Assembly: GCF_007997225.1 (NCBI RefSeq)
Contig: NZ_VORM01000003.1
Span: 124,001-188,000, forward strand
Source of the DNA: Subsaximicrobium wynnwilliamsii
Lineage (GTDB): Bacteria; Bacteroidota; Bacteroidia; Flavobacteriales; Flavobacteriaceae
Direction: 5' to 3'
DNA length: 64,000 bases
Below are positions 1 to 8,656 of this stretch, piece by piece (the first letter of the stretch is position 1; each line of letters begins with the position of its first letter). The position numbers and the translations under genes are program-made. Under the pieces are notes generated by a model, which saw nothing but the letters and a program-made list of their open reading frames with translations, was not told where the DNA came from and made no database searches.

Positions 1-60
1 ATTGTAACCGATAATGTAGGAAATAGCGCTACTTTTGAAGCAACCTTCTATAGAAAATAA
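1..60 (+). CDS. C-terminal tail of an upstream gene (partial)
   Basis: Frame 1 is open from the window edge to the TAA at 58-60 and gives 19 residues ending in FYRK. The motif DNVGNSATFEATF resembles the last strand of an Ig-like or beta-sandwich domain of an exported protein. The stop lies 11 bp before the TTG start of the TonB-dependent receptor, so the two may be co-transcribed. Too little is present to name the protein. Confidence 0.6.
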   Translation: MVTDNVGNSATFEATFYRK

Positions 61-71
61 AACGATAACTC

Positions 72-2549
72 TTGAAATTACAGCTTACTTTTTGCCTGGC
101 CTTTTTTGCCTGCATGTTCTACGGAAACTCCCAAACCGCAACCATCAAAGGGGTCATCTTGAACGATGACAACCAACCTATTCCCAGCGTGAGCATTAGC
201 TCTGGCAACCTAGGCACCACTTCTAATGACAATGGCTTTTTTGAACTCAAAGTCCCTGCCGATGAAGACGTTGTGGTTACATTTACCCATATCTCACATA
301 GAAACGTCGTGGCTACCTTCAATTTGAAAAACGGTCAGGCCTTAGAATTCAATCCGGTGATGAAGGTTGAAGTGGAGCAAATTGCTGCAGTGGTCATCAA
401 TACCAACACCAGGCAGTCGGTTGATGGCGTGCTGTCCATTTCTCCCGAAATTTTAAGAACCATAAAAGGTGCGCAACCGGGTATCGAGAACATCTTAAAA
501 ACGCTTCCTGGATTTAATATTTCCAACGAATTGAGCACCCAATATTCAGTACGCGGTGGCAATTTTGATGAAAACTTAGTGTATGTCAATGAAATTGAAG
601 TGTATCGTCCCTTCTTGATTCGCTCTGGCCAACAGGAAGGCCTCAGCTTTGTAAATACAGATATGGTGCAAAACGTCGATTTTTCAGCAGGCGGGTTTCA
701 GGCCAAATATGGCGATAGGCTCTCTTCGGTCTTGGATATAACCTATCGCAATCCCATCAATTTTGGGATCAGGGCAGATGCGAGCCTTCTGGGTGGAAGT
801 GTCACTGCGGAAGCGGTAAGTAAAGATTCCAAATTTTCGGGGATCGTAGGTTTGCGCTACCGTGACAATAGTCTTTTCATCAATTCTTTAGAAACCGAAA
901 GCGACGTCGTACCGGTTTTTGCCGATGTGCAGACCTTTTTGACCTACAAGTTCAGTGATAAGTTTCATTTAAATTTCCTCGGAAACATCTCACTCAACCA
1001 ATATGATTTCACACCACAGAATCGCCAAACCAATTTTGGCACCTTAGATGAACCTGTGGCGCTGCAGGTGTTTTATGAAGGTCAGGAAAAAGACAAATAC
1101 CTAACCACTTTTGGCGCTTTTAAAGCCAACTATTTTGCTTCGGAAGACTTAAACCTCAAATTGATCGCGTCTGCCTATCACACCACTGAACAGGAATATT
1201 TTGATATTCTGGCACAGTACAGACTTGGTGAGGTCAATACGAATATTGGCGATGAAAACCTTGGCGAAGTGGAATTCACGGAAGGCATAGGCTCCCAATT
1301 CACACACGCCAGAAACGATTTGGATGCCGTGATCGTGAACATTGAGCATAAAGGCGATTACAAATTGAAGGATGAAAGCACCTTGGAATGGTCCCTAAAA
1401 TACACCCATGAAGATTTGCGTGACCGCTTGGTGGAATGGGAAGTGATAGATAGTGCAGGTTTTTCAGTCAGGCCTCCCATTTTCAACATCCCAAACAATC
1501 AACCTTACCAACCTTTTGAAGGTCCCTTGACCGCTTTTCAAAATATACGTGCCACCAATTACGTAAAAATCGATAGACTTCAGGCTTATGCACAGTGGAG
1601 CAAACGCACCATGCTGGGCAGCAATGAAGTGTTTTACAATGCAGGACTTCGTGCCCACAGTTGGAACGTCAATAGCGAAATCCCGAACGAGGAAGGGGTC
1701 TCCAGTTCCAATCAACTAGTTGTTAGCCCAAGAGCGCAGTTTGCCATTAAACCAGATTGGGAGAAGGATATGATGTTTAGAATTGCTGGTGGGGTGTATT
1801 ACCAACCACCATTATACAGAGAATTACGAGATTCCTCGGGCATTGTGCAACCCGATGTAAAAGCACAAAAATCCATTCACTTGGTAGTGGGCAATGAATA
1901 CAGTTTTAAAATGTGGGATCGCCCCTTCAAATTGGTCACTGAAGCCTACTATAAACATTTAAGCGATGTGAATCCCTATACTTTGGAGAATGTTCGGATT
2001 CGCTATCGTGCAAAAAATAATGCCAAGGCCTATGCCTACGGCCTTGATTTGCGACTAAACGGTGAATTTGTGCCGGGTACTGAAAGTTGGTTCAGCTTTG
2101 GTTATTTAAAGACTGAAGAAAATATTGAAAACAGAGGCTACATTGCCAGACCAACAGACCAACGTTTGAAGTTCGGGATTTTATTTCAGGATTATGTGCC
2201 TAATATTCCCGACTTAAAAATGTACCTGAATCTCATTTACAACACAGGGGTTCCCGGAGGTTCACCCAGTTATGCCGACCCTTATGTTTACCAAAGCCGA
2301 CTGCGCGATTACAGACGTGCCGATCTTGGGCTCTCTTATGTGTTGGTAAACCAAAACAAGACTTATTCCGCCCAATGGAAACAAGTATTTAAAGAGCTTA
2401 CGCTAGGTGTTGAAATCTACAACATGTTCAATGCACAAAACACCATCTCAAACACTTGGGTAAGGGACGTGTACAGCAAGCGCCAATTCGCCATTCCAAA
2501 TTTTTTGACGCCTCGCGTATTTAATGTGCGGTTGAGTACCAGATTTTAG
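72..2549 (+). CDS. TonB-dependent outer-membrane receptor with carboxypeptidase-like N-terminal domain
   Basis: An 825-residue outer-membrane protein. A signal peptide covers about residues 1-21. A CarboxypepD_reg-like beta-sandwich follows (about 22-105, with the typical TIKG and GTTSNDNGFFEL signatures), then a plug domain (about 110-230, containing YSVRGGNFDENLVYVNEIEV) and a long beta-barrel ending in the aromatic residue F. The family takes up bulky substrates using TonB energy, but the substrate cannot be read here. There is no adjacent SusD homologue, so this is not a classical SusCD pair. The best start is TTG at 72, because it directly precedes the Lys-rich and hydrophobic signal peptide and no ATG lies nearby in frame. 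Confidence 0.88.
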   Translation: MKLQLTFCLAFFACMFYGNSQTATIKGVILNDDNQPIPSVSISSGNLGTTSNDNGFFELKVPADEDVVVTFTHISHRNVVATFNLKNGQALEFNPVMKVEVEQIAAVVINTNTRQSVDGVLSISPEILRTIKGAQPGIENILKTLPGFNISNELSTQYSVRGGNFDENLVYVNEIEVYRPFLIRSGQQEGLSFVNTDMVQNVDFSAGGFQAKYGDRLSSVLDITYRNPINFGIRADASLLGGSVTAEAVSKDSKFSGIVGLRYRDNSLFINSLETESDVVPVFADVQTFLTYKFSDKFHLNFLGNISLNQYDFTPQNRQTNFGTLDEPVALQVFYEGQEKDKYLTTFGAFKANYFASEDLNLKLIASAYHTTEQEYFDILAQYRLGEVNTNIGDENLGEVEFTEGIGSQFTHARNDLDAVIVNIEHKGDYKLKDESTLEWSLKYTHEDLRDRLVEWEVIDSAGFSVRPPIFNIPNNQPYQPFEGPLTAFQNIRATNYVKIDRLQAYAQWSKRTMLGSNEVFYNAGLRAHSWNVNSEIPNEEGVSSSNQLVVSPRAQFAIKPDWEKDMMFRIAGGVYYQPPLYRELRDSSGIVQPDVKAQKSIHLVVGNEYSFKMWDRPFKLVTEAYYKHLSDVNPYTLENVRIRYRAKNNAKAYAYGLDLRLNGEFVPGTESWFSFGYLKTEENIENRGYIARPTDQRLKFGILFQDYVPNIPDLKMYLNLIYNTGVPGGSPSYADPYVYQSRLRDYRRADLGLSYVLVNQNKTYSAQWKQVFKELTLGVEIYNMFNAQNTISNTWVRDVYSKRQFAIPNFLTPRVFNVRLSTRF

Positions 2550-2579
2550 GAAGTATCAGGAAATAGCCCATCTCATTTA

Positions 2580-2614
2580 GACCTTTCAGGTTCTCAAAAC
2601 CTGAAAGGTCTTTT
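2580..2614 (+). terminator. Hairpin terminator after the TonB-dependent receptor
   Basis: A perfect 13-bp inverted repeat (GACCTTTCAGGTT at 2580-2592 and its complement at 2598-2610) with a 5-nt loop is followed by TTTT. It lies about 30 bp after the receptor stop and fits an intrinsic terminator. AGGTTTT/AAAACCT-type palindromes recur in flavobacterial genomes, so it could also belong to a dispersed palindromic family; that is recollection, not tested. Confidence 0.65.
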
Positions 2615-2764
2615 GCGAATTGATATAGCAAGCCAAATATCCGTAAAAACAACTAAGACTAAAATTTAAGAAGATTTAAAAAAGAAGGGTCGAAAGCCGC
2701 GGGATTGCTCCCTAGAAATGCAAAGCCTTTGAGTGCAATGCAGCCATTAAAACAAATCTGAAAA

Positions 2765-3029
2765 TGAGAACTGCATCAGCAATCCATAACCTAAAAGCTC
2801 ATCCCTAGCACCTACTCCCTAATCCCTAATCCCTAATTCCTACTCCCTTATCCCACAAATTCTAAAAAAAAGGAACAACAGCTAAAATCTGAGAACTGCA
2901 TCAGCAATCCATAACCTAAAAGCTCATCCCAAGCACCTACTCCCTACTTCCTACTCCCTACTCCCTAATCCCTAATTCCTAATTCCTACTCCCCTATCCC
3001 ACAAATTCTAAAAAAAAGGAACAGCAGCT
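2765..3029. repeat. Direct duplication carrying telomere-like heptamer tracts
   Basis: Two near-identical blocks lie in tandem, 2765-2883 and 2890-3029. Both open with TGAGAACTGCATCAGCAATC and end with ACAAATTCTA, an A-tract and GGAAC. In the middle of each is a degenerate 7-bp tract of the type TCCCTAA/TACTCCC, about 40 bp in copy 1 and about 60 bp in copy 2. The 21-bp length difference equals three heptamers. On the minus strand this reads TTAGGGATTAGGGA, giving several closely spaced G-runs. The second copy abuts the cysteine desulfurase stop. It is non-coding. Confidence 0.85.
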
Positions 3030-3032
3030 CTT

Positions 3033-4187
3033 CTAAGCCATGCCATTCCCAGAAAACTCCTTCAGCACCTCAACCACATAGTCAATATCTTCCTTGGTAT
3101 TAAAACTGCTGAATGAAAATCTAAGTGACGGTCGCTTCAAGTAGTCGTCCTCCAGAATCGCAGTAAGCACATGTGAGTTTTGGGAACTTCCGCTTTGGCA
3201 GGCACTTCCTCGTGAACAGGCAATCCCCTTGAGGTCCAATTGAAAGGACAATAAGGATGCTTTATCTGCTGTAAAAGGCAAACAGACATTCAACAAGGTA
3301 TAAGTACTGCCTTCTGGATTCGCGCAATCCCCATTGAATTGAATGTCAGGAAATGCGTCTTGCAGCTGGTCTATAAAATAGGTTTTCAGACTCAATGTGT
3401 ACTCTTGCTCGGCTTCCAAATGTTTATAAGCCAAGCTCAAAGCATCGGCCATACCCACAATGTTATGGATGCTTTCAGTCCCAGCTCTCAAGCCACGCTC
3501 CTGCTCGCCTCCATAAATTGAAGCCCGAAGACCGCTATTTTTCCGAAGAAAAGCAAAGCCAACACCTTTTGGTCCATGAAACTTGTGGGCACTCGCTGCC
3601 ATAAAATCTATGGGTATTTCCTGTAAATCCATTTGATAATGCCCAACCGATTGCACGGTATCACTATGAAAAAGCGCCTGATGCGCTTTGCAGAGATTGG
3701 CAACCCTTTCAATATTAAGTAGGTTGCCTATTTCATTATTGATATGCATGAGCGACACCAAGGTCTTTTTTGGCGATTGCAGCAACTGCTCCAAATGGTC
3801 CATATCGATATGTCCGTTTTTTAGAACATTCACATAGTTCACACTTATGGGAAATTCCTTTTGCAACTCATCCAAAGTATGTAAAACCGCATGGTGCTCA
3901 ATCTTGGAGCTAATGATTTCGGTCACGCCCAAATCTTTGACAGCACTGCGCAATACCAGGTTATCGGCTTCGGTGCCACCGGAAGTGAAAATAATTTCAG
4001 CAGCCGACACGTTAAAAAAAGAAGCTATCGTCTTTCTCGAGGTTTCAAGAAGGGATTTGGCATGTCGCCCAAAACCATGTGTTGAAGAAGGATTACCGTA
4101 ATAATCTTTCATCACATTGGCCATACGTTCAATAACCTCATCACGCATTTGGGTAGTGGCTGCACTATCAAAATAAACCGATTTCAT
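3033..4187 (-). CDS. Cysteine desulfurase (class V aminotransferase, NifS/IscS-like)
   Basis: A 384-residue PLP enzyme that removes sulfur from L-cysteine to give alanine and an enzyme persulfide for Fe-S cluster, thionucleoside or cofactor synthesis. The N-terminal YFDSAATTQ motif, the PLP lysine in SAHKFHGPKG (about residue 202) and the catalytic cysteine in SACQSGSS (about residue 329) are all present. The start at 4187 (MKSVYFDS) is preferred over an upstream in-frame start at 4220, because family members begin just before this strand. No scaffold protein or regulator lies next to it, so the sulfur acceptor is unknown. Confidence 0.93.
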   Translation of the reverse strand: MKSVYFDSAATTQMRDEVIERMANVMKDYYGNPSSTHGFGRHAKSLLETSRKTIASFFNVSAAEIIFTSGGTEADNLVLRSAVKDLGVTEIISSKIEHHAVLHTLDELQKEFPISVNYVNVLKNGHIDMDHLEQLLQSPKKTLVSLMHINNEIGNLLNIERVANLCKAHQALFHSDTVQSVGHYQMDLQEIPIDFMAASAHKFHGPKGVGFAFLRKNSGLRASIYGGEQERGLRAGTESIHNIVGMADALSLAYKHLEAEQEYTLSLKTYFIDQLQDAFPDIQFNGDCANPEGSTYTLLNVCLPFTADKASLLSFQLDLKGIACSRGSACQSGSSQNSHVLTAILEDDYLKRPSLRFSFSSFNTKEDIDYVVEVLKEFSGNGMA

Positions 4188-4299
4188 AAGCTTAAAATTA
4201 GAGTCACAAAGATGCAACAATCCATCGGCTTTTGAAACCCGTTGAGGTAATGCTCAAAATTATTTGTTAATGGCAATGCGCCAAAGTCGCAAATTCCTT

Positions 4300-4307
4300 T
4301 ATTTTTG
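4300..4307 (+). promoter_or_regulatory. Bacteroidota -7 box upstream of the lipoprotein gene
   Basis: TATTTTTG matches the TAnnTTTG consensus and lies 17 nt before the ATG at 4325. I see no clear TTG at the -33 distance. Confidence 0.5.
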
Positions 4308-4324
4308 TCTAAAACGCACCTGTT

Positions 4325-5251
4325 ATGCCAAAAGTTTATGTCTTGTTTCTCCTGTGCCTTGTCCTAGCTTCTTGCGATGATGGCGATATCATTGAGGCAG
4401 AATTGGATTTTGATCAAGAATTGAAACGCTGCGGCGATGACGAAAGTGAGACTTACGTGCTTTACGACACCAAGTTAGATCCCAACGAGTCCTTGACCTT
4501 GAAGTTTCCGGTGGCAGGCAATCGCGTTATTTTCAATCCCACAAGCTATGGCGCCATAAAAGAAATTGAAATTAATGGGGTCAATACAAGCTTCAGTTAT
4601 AGAATCTATGACGGCGATCCCAACAACCTTATTTGCCAAGTGGTCCCAGAACCTGGAACCACTATTATTAACGACTATAAGGCTGCCGCTGGCGCAAAGG
4701 CCAGTTTTATTTCAACTTTTGTTGATGATGATATGGACGGAATTCCTTCCGAATTAGAAGGAAGGGGTGCACAAGCAGCAGATGGCTCCTATCCAGATGC
4801 CATTGATACCGATGGTGATGGTTTGCCAGATTATCAAGATGCCGATGACGACAATGACAATGTGTTGACCATCAATGAGGGCGTACAGATCACTGAAGAC
4901 GGTCAATTTGGAGAGGTATTGGATACCGATGGCGATGGCACACCAAATTATCTCGATAACAACGACGATGGAGACCTAGTTCTAACAAAGGATGAGGATG
5001 AAAATGGTAATTTAACCTTGAGTGACGACTTTGATCCAGAGAGTGAAATGATTAATGTGCCACGCTTTTTAGACGACAGCGCTACAGAATCATTTCCTCA
5101 AGACAACCTAAGATTCACACAATACAGGAGGTCGGTGACCGTAAGAGTTGTGATTTTAACACCCAACATTGAGATCTTACAACTTTCGACCTTGATTATG
5201 GGCGACTATGAATTGAATCCACCGTTAATGCTTCCGCTAGAGGAAGAATAG
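4325..5251 (+). CDS. Lipoprotein with thrombospondin type 3-like calcium-binding repeats
   Basis: A 308-residue secreted protein with a lipoprotein signal peptide (lipobox ending LASC at about residue 17). The middle (about 135-225) is rich in Asp/Gly/Asn, with DTDGDGLPDYQDADDDND and a second DTDGDGTPNYLDNNDDGD. These are the hallmark of thrombospondin type 3 repeats that coordinate calcium. The C-terminus carries hydrophobic strand-like segments. The gene converges on the Smr gene with 21 bp between them. The function is unknown; a surface-exposed, calcium-stabilised role is inference. Confidence 0.8.
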   Translation: MPKVYVLFLLCLVLASCDDGDIIEAELDFDQELKRCGDDESETYVLYDTKLDPNESLTLKFPVAGNRVIFNPTSYGAIKEIEINGVNTSFSYRIYDGDPNNLICQVVPEPGTTIINDYKAAAGAKASFISTFVDDDMDGIPSELEGRGAQAADGSYPDAIDTDGDGLPDYQDADDDNDNVLTINEGVQITEDGQFGEVLDTDGDGTPNYLDNNDDGDLVLTKDEDENGNLTLSDDFDPESEMINVPRFLDDSATESFPQDNLRFTQYRRSVTVRVVILTPNIEILQLSTLIMGDYELNPPLMLPLEEE

Positions 5252-5272
5252 GATTAAATGCAAACGCTCTAT

Positions 5273-5818
5273 TTATGCATTTTGAAAGATGTACACTTCC
5301 GTAGCACCCAAACCATACTTTTGGTAATCGGCAGCATAGAACTTGACGTTTTCATAACGTCCAAATAAGTAATCCAACTCCATTTTAAGAACTCCCTCAC
5401 CCACGCCATGGATGAACACCAGCTTTTGGATGCGCTTTTTAATGGCGAACTCCAATTTATGCCTGGCCGTATCCAGTTGCAAGTTGAGCATTTCATGATT
5501 GCTCATGTTTTTGTGGGAGGTGGTCAATTGATGAATATGGAGATCTACCTCCATCGCGGGTAAATTACGCTCTTTAGGCTTTACGCCTACCGATTTCTTT
5601 TTGTGCGATTGTTCCTTTTCCTGAAGCACAGTATCCATATCGGAATGCTTGAACAAGTCTGAGTCTAGGGTTTTATCCTTGATGAGTTCCTTTTTTGTGA
5701 AATTCATCTCAAAACCATCTTCAGTTTCAATACTTATCTCATCAGCATGTATGTTGACAATTCGGCCAGAGATATTATCGTCTAATACCGAAACAAGATC
5801 ACCTATTTTAAACTCCAT
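5273..5818 (-). CDS. Smr-domain protein (MutS2 C-terminal-like)
   Basis: 181 residues. The N-terminal part (1-60) is a small beta-rich domain starting MEFKIGDLVSVLDDNISGRI. The C-terminal Smr domain begins at about residue 96, with the motifs DLHIHQL and FIHGVGEGVLK and a final GLGATEVYIF strand. Smr domains are associated with nuclease or nucleic-acid-binding activity in MutS2 and stand-alone proteins. The gene follows a small membrane-protein gene with a 2-bp gap, so they are probably co-transcribed. Confidence 0.87.
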   Translation of the reverse strand: MEFKIGDLVSVLDDNISGRIVNIHADEISIETEDGFEMNFTKKELIKDKTLDSDLFKHSDMDTVLQEKEQSHKKKSVGVKPKERNLPAMEVDLHIHQLTTSHKNMSNHEMLNLQLDTARHKLEFAIKKRIQKLVFIHGVGEGVLKMELDYLFGRYENVKFYAADYQKYGLGATEVYIFQNA

Positions 5819-5820
5819 TG

Positions 5821-6015
5821 CTATTGACTTTCGTTATCATTTTCGCGTTCGCTCTTACTGCTTATGTTGCGGGATATTCTATAAACACCTACCATTAAAA
5901 GAACAATCCCACCAATTAAAATATACTCATTTTGGTTTACTTGTGCTTTGGCATATATGGCGACCATCGCACCAATCAAAATCATTACATAACTTAGTGT
6001 TTTCGAGATATTCAT
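5821..6015 (-). CDS. Small two-helix membrane protein
   Basis: 64 residues starting MNISKTLSYVMILIG, with two predicted membrane helices (about 6-24 and 33-50) separated by a short polar loop and a charged tail ending SERENDNESQ. The start at 6015 is preferred over an upstream in-frame start at 6090, because the upstream extension is low-quality sequence and the first helix follows directly. It is the first gene of the pair with the Smr gene. The function is unknown. Confidence 0.7.
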   Translation of the reverse strand: MNISKTLSYVMILIGAMVAIYAKAQVNQNEYILIGGIVLLMVGVYRISRNISSKSERENDNESQ

Positions 6016-6125
6016 AAATTCATCCTTAAAAATTAACAGTTTGTCGAAATTATGGAATTTAGAGCGAAGGAAAAAAAATATTAAATACAATAAATTTTAT
6101 TTTTAAGGGCGACAACCACCATAAT

Positions 6126-7904
6126 ATGAAACAACAGTATCTAATTATCGTTTTAATTTTAAGTAGCTTACTTGGTTTTTCACAATTGAACCTTCGTAAT
6201 GAAGCGTTTATGTTCGTCTCCAACGAAGTGGTCTTCGTCAATAACGCCGTTAATTTGAGTGAGGAAAACTCCAAGATATACCTTCGGAATGAAGGCCAAC
6301 TCCTCCAAGGTAATGGCACTACCGGTAATTCTGGAATTGGGGCACTCAGTGTCTACCAAAACGGAAATACCAACCAATTTGCCTATAACTATTGGGCTTC
6401 ACCAGTTGGGAACCCTTCCGCAGCGAATGGGAATGAACCAGCACGGGTTGACCTCATCGACGATGCTACAGGCTTGACCTCCAGTGCTGATGCATTGTTT
6501 AGCTCAAATCATAATGGCATATCGTCGCCCTTGACCATCTCAAGACGTTGGCTCTATACCTTTATTGCTTCCGATGAATATGCAGAGTGGAATTCCATCA
6601 ATGAAAGCAGCCCCATCCCAACAGGATTAGGCTTTACCATGAAAGGCATAGGCACAGACCCCACGGGAAGTCAGCTGTACGATTTTAGAGGAAAACCAAA
6701 TAACGGAACGATTACTGCTGAAATTGCCGCCAATCAATACACGCTCATTGGCAATCCTTATCCTTCCGCTTTAGATGCTCTAAAATTGATACACGATCCA
6801 CAAAATGTCAATATAAATGCACCAACAACCACGGGCGTGCTCTATTATTGGGACCAGCGCCCAACTACCCATTTTACGAGTGATTATGTTGGTGGTTATG
6901 CGACTTATACAATTTCTGATGCTGGATTGGAATCCTTTGTGCATGCAACGTTTTCTGCTTATGATAGCTCCGGAAATGCTTCCCCACTGCCTGAAGCGGG
7001 GTTGAAAATAGCGCAGCGCTACATCCCAATTGGGCAAGGTTTTATGGTTGAAGGCAGTGCAGCAACGTCTTCTGAAGCATTGGTTTATCTAAAAAACGAG
7101 CATCGTGTTTTTGAAAAGGAGTCTGCCGGTTACAGTACTTTTTTTAGGGCTACGGAAGCGAATTCCAATGATTTCACGGAAGAAAACACAGCATACAATG
7201 CATGGGGATTAAACATCGTGCCCGAAGATTACAAGCGCTTTAGACTGAATGTTATTTTCAATTCTGAATTTACAAGACAACTGCTTCAAAATTTTCATCA
7301 CAGCGCCACGGAAGCTTTTGATTATGGATTGGAAGCAAAACTTGGAAGCACTGCCGATACCGAAGTTTCTTGGCTTTTAAATGAAGTGCCTTATGTGATT
7401 CAAGCGCATGCTTTTGATACCCAACTCAAAATTCCTTTGGCAATTAAAGTGGCTTCAAACCAGCCCGTTGATTTTAGCCTCTTCGATGTGCAGCGTTTTG
7501 ACGATGCCCAGCCCATCTATCTTCACGACAAGCTAACCAATATCTATGCGGACCTGACCCAGCAAAATTACAGCATCAACCTTGAAGCTGGTAACTACCC
7601 GTCGCGTTTTGAAATCACATTCCAACAGGCTTCGCTGGCTATTGAAACTGTGGCAGCGTCGCAGTTTGAAGTATTCCAAAACCGCAATAGCCAAGAACTT
7701 GTGATTTTAAATCCGCAGCAAAAAGGAATCCAACAACTAAGCCTCTATGATGTGAACGGAAAATTAATTTTGCATCAAGCTAATTTAGATACCAAAAAGC
7801 GCTACACCCTGTCCACCGAGAATTTAAGTGCTGCAGTTTATGTGTTTAGCATTGGATTGGAAAGCAAGCAAAACATTTCTAAAAAAGTCATCATCAAAAA
7901 TTGA
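6126..7904 (+). CDS. T9SS type A sorting domain-containing secreted protein
   Basis: 592 residues. A signal peptide ending GFSQ (about residue 20) is followed by a large beta-rich extracellular region with no recognised enzyme motif. The C-terminal roughly 80 residues form a type A sorting domain, with QQLSLYDVNGKLI, an LSTENLSAAVYVFSI strand pair and the final Lys-rich SKKVIIKN. Such domains direct export through the type IX system and are usually removed at the cell surface. The passenger region (LNLRNEAFMFVSNEVVFVNN near the N-terminus) is shared by several flavobacterial surface proteins, possibly adhesins. The function is otherwise unknown. Confidence 0.83.
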   Translation: MKQQYLIIVLILSSLLGFSQLNLRNEAFMFVSNEVVFVNNAVNLSEENSKIYLRNEGQLLQGNGTTGNSGIGALSVYQNGNTNQFAYNYWASPVGNPSAANGNEPARVDLIDDATGLTSSADALFSSNHNGISSPLTISRRWLYTFIASDEYAEWNSINESSPIPTGLGFTMKGIGTDPTGSQLYDFRGKPNNGTITAEIAANQYTLIGNPYPSALDALKLIHDPQNVNINAPTTTGVLYYWDQRPTTHFTSDYVGGYATYTISDAGLESFVHATFSAYDSSGNASPLPEAGLKIAQRYIPIGQGFMVEGSAATSSEALVYLKNEHRVFEKESAGYSTFFRATEANSNDFTEENTAYNAWGLNIVPEDYKRFRLNVIFNSEFTRQLLQNFHHSATEAFDYGLEAKLGSTADTEVSWLLNEVPYVIQAHAFDTQLKIPLAIKVASNQPVDFSLFDVQRFDDAQPIYLHDKLTNIYADLTQQNYSINLEAGNYPSRFEITFQQASLAIETVAASQFEVFQNRNSQELVILNPQQKGIQQLSLYDVNGKLILHQANLDTKKRYTLSTENLSAAVYVFSIGLESKQNISKKVIIKN

Positions 7905-7933
7905 TTACGGGTTTTACACATTTGTTACATTTG
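7901..7933 (+). promoter_or_regulatory. TTG-N22-TACATTTG promoter for the DUF2752 pair
   Basis: TTG at 7901-7903 and TACATTTG at 7926-7933 are separated by 22 nt, inside the 17-23 nt range of the flavobacterial consensus. The TTG overlaps the stop of the preceding gene. The ATG at 7956 lies 22 nt downstream. Confidence 0.6.
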
Positions 7934-7955
7934 TAATTCCCTAAAACTAAAATCA

Positions 7956-8234
7956 ATGTCCCCAGAAGACTACATGCTGCCTTGTCTCAACAAACAAATC
8001 TTAGGTTTTGAGTGCACCGGTTGTGGGATGCAACGCGCACTGGCCTTGATTTACAATGGCGAATTTATCGCTGCCTTGCAAATGTATCCTGCCATTTATA
8101 CCTTGATTTTCTTTTTTGCATTTATCATTGTCAATGCCTTTGCACATTTTAAATACGCTAATAAAATTATTGTTATTTTAGCGCTAACCAATGTGGTTGT
8201 CATTATTGGCAGCTACCTCATAAAAATCATTTAA
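7956..8234 (+). CDS. DUF2752 family membrane protein
   Basis: 92 residues with the DUF2752 signature FECTGCGMQRAL at about 18-29, followed by two hydrophobic helices. Residues Cys20, Cys23 and the GMQR motif are the conserved features of the family, whose role is unknown. It is followed 13 bp later by the CCC-motif membrane protein; the two genes share a promoter and a terminator and probably form one operon. Confidence 0.85.
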   Translation: MSPEDYMLPCLNKQILGFECTGCGMQRALALIYNGEFIAALQMYPAIYTLIFFFAFIIVNAFAHFKYANKIIVILALTNVVVIIGSYLIKII

Positions 8235-8247
8235 TCAACTTTTAATT

Positions 8248-8583
8248 ATGGAACAACAAAAACTCAGCCCTGTACTTGTTTATGTCTTGGCAATCTTAGG
8301 TTTGCTTTGCTGCTGCTTAGGCGGCATCGGATTTATCTTTGCAGGTATTGCCTTGATCATTGCAATGAACAAACTCAAGGAAGCACAGGCAGACCCAGAA
8401 CTTTATGACCCTGCAAGCGTCAAACAAATGAACACCGCTAAATTAGTGGCAATGATCATCTTGATCATTAACGTGGTTTATTTGCTATATACCGCTTACA
8501 GAATCTACACCATAGGTTGGGATGAAATCATGCTGCAGTGGGAAGACATGATGGAGCAGATACAGCAACAGCAAAATCAATAG
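8248..8583 (+). CDS. CCC motif membrane protein
   Basis: 111 residues. Helix 1 (about 8-38) holds the diagnostic Cys-Cys-Cys run in LGLLCCCLGGIGFIFAGIAL, a second helix follows at about 68-88, and the tail is Gln-rich (MEQIQQQQNQ). The middle segment with DPELYDPASVKQMNTAKL is cytosolic or periplasmic. The family is widespread in Flavobacteriaceae with no known function. The partner gene is DUF2752, also cysteine-containing and membrane-bound. Confidence 0.85.
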   Translation: MEQQKLSPVLVYVLAILGLLCCCLGGIGFIFAGIALIIAMNKLKEAQADPELYDPASVKQMNTAKLVAMIILIINVVYLLYTAYRIYTIGWDEIMLQWEDMMEQIQQQQNQ

Positions 8584-8600
8584 TATTCTTTTTATCCATA

Positions 8601-8635
8601 AAAAAACCTCAATGCAAATCGCATTGAGGTTTTTT
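8601..8635. terminator. Bidirectional terminator
   Basis: A perfect 15-bp inverted repeat (A6CCTCAATGC, 5-nt loop AAATC, GCATTGAGGT6). It has A and T tracts on both sides, so it can end the CCC-motif transcript on the plus strand and the aminotransferase transcript on the minus strand. Confidence 0.9.
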
Positions 8636-8656
8636 GTTTTTATAAATATCTAGAAC

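Noticed and set aside
72-2549. SusC of a polysaccharide utilisation locus
   Set aside because: No susD, glycoside hydrolase or sigma/anti-sigma regulator is nearby, and the length is shorter than typical SusC proteins.
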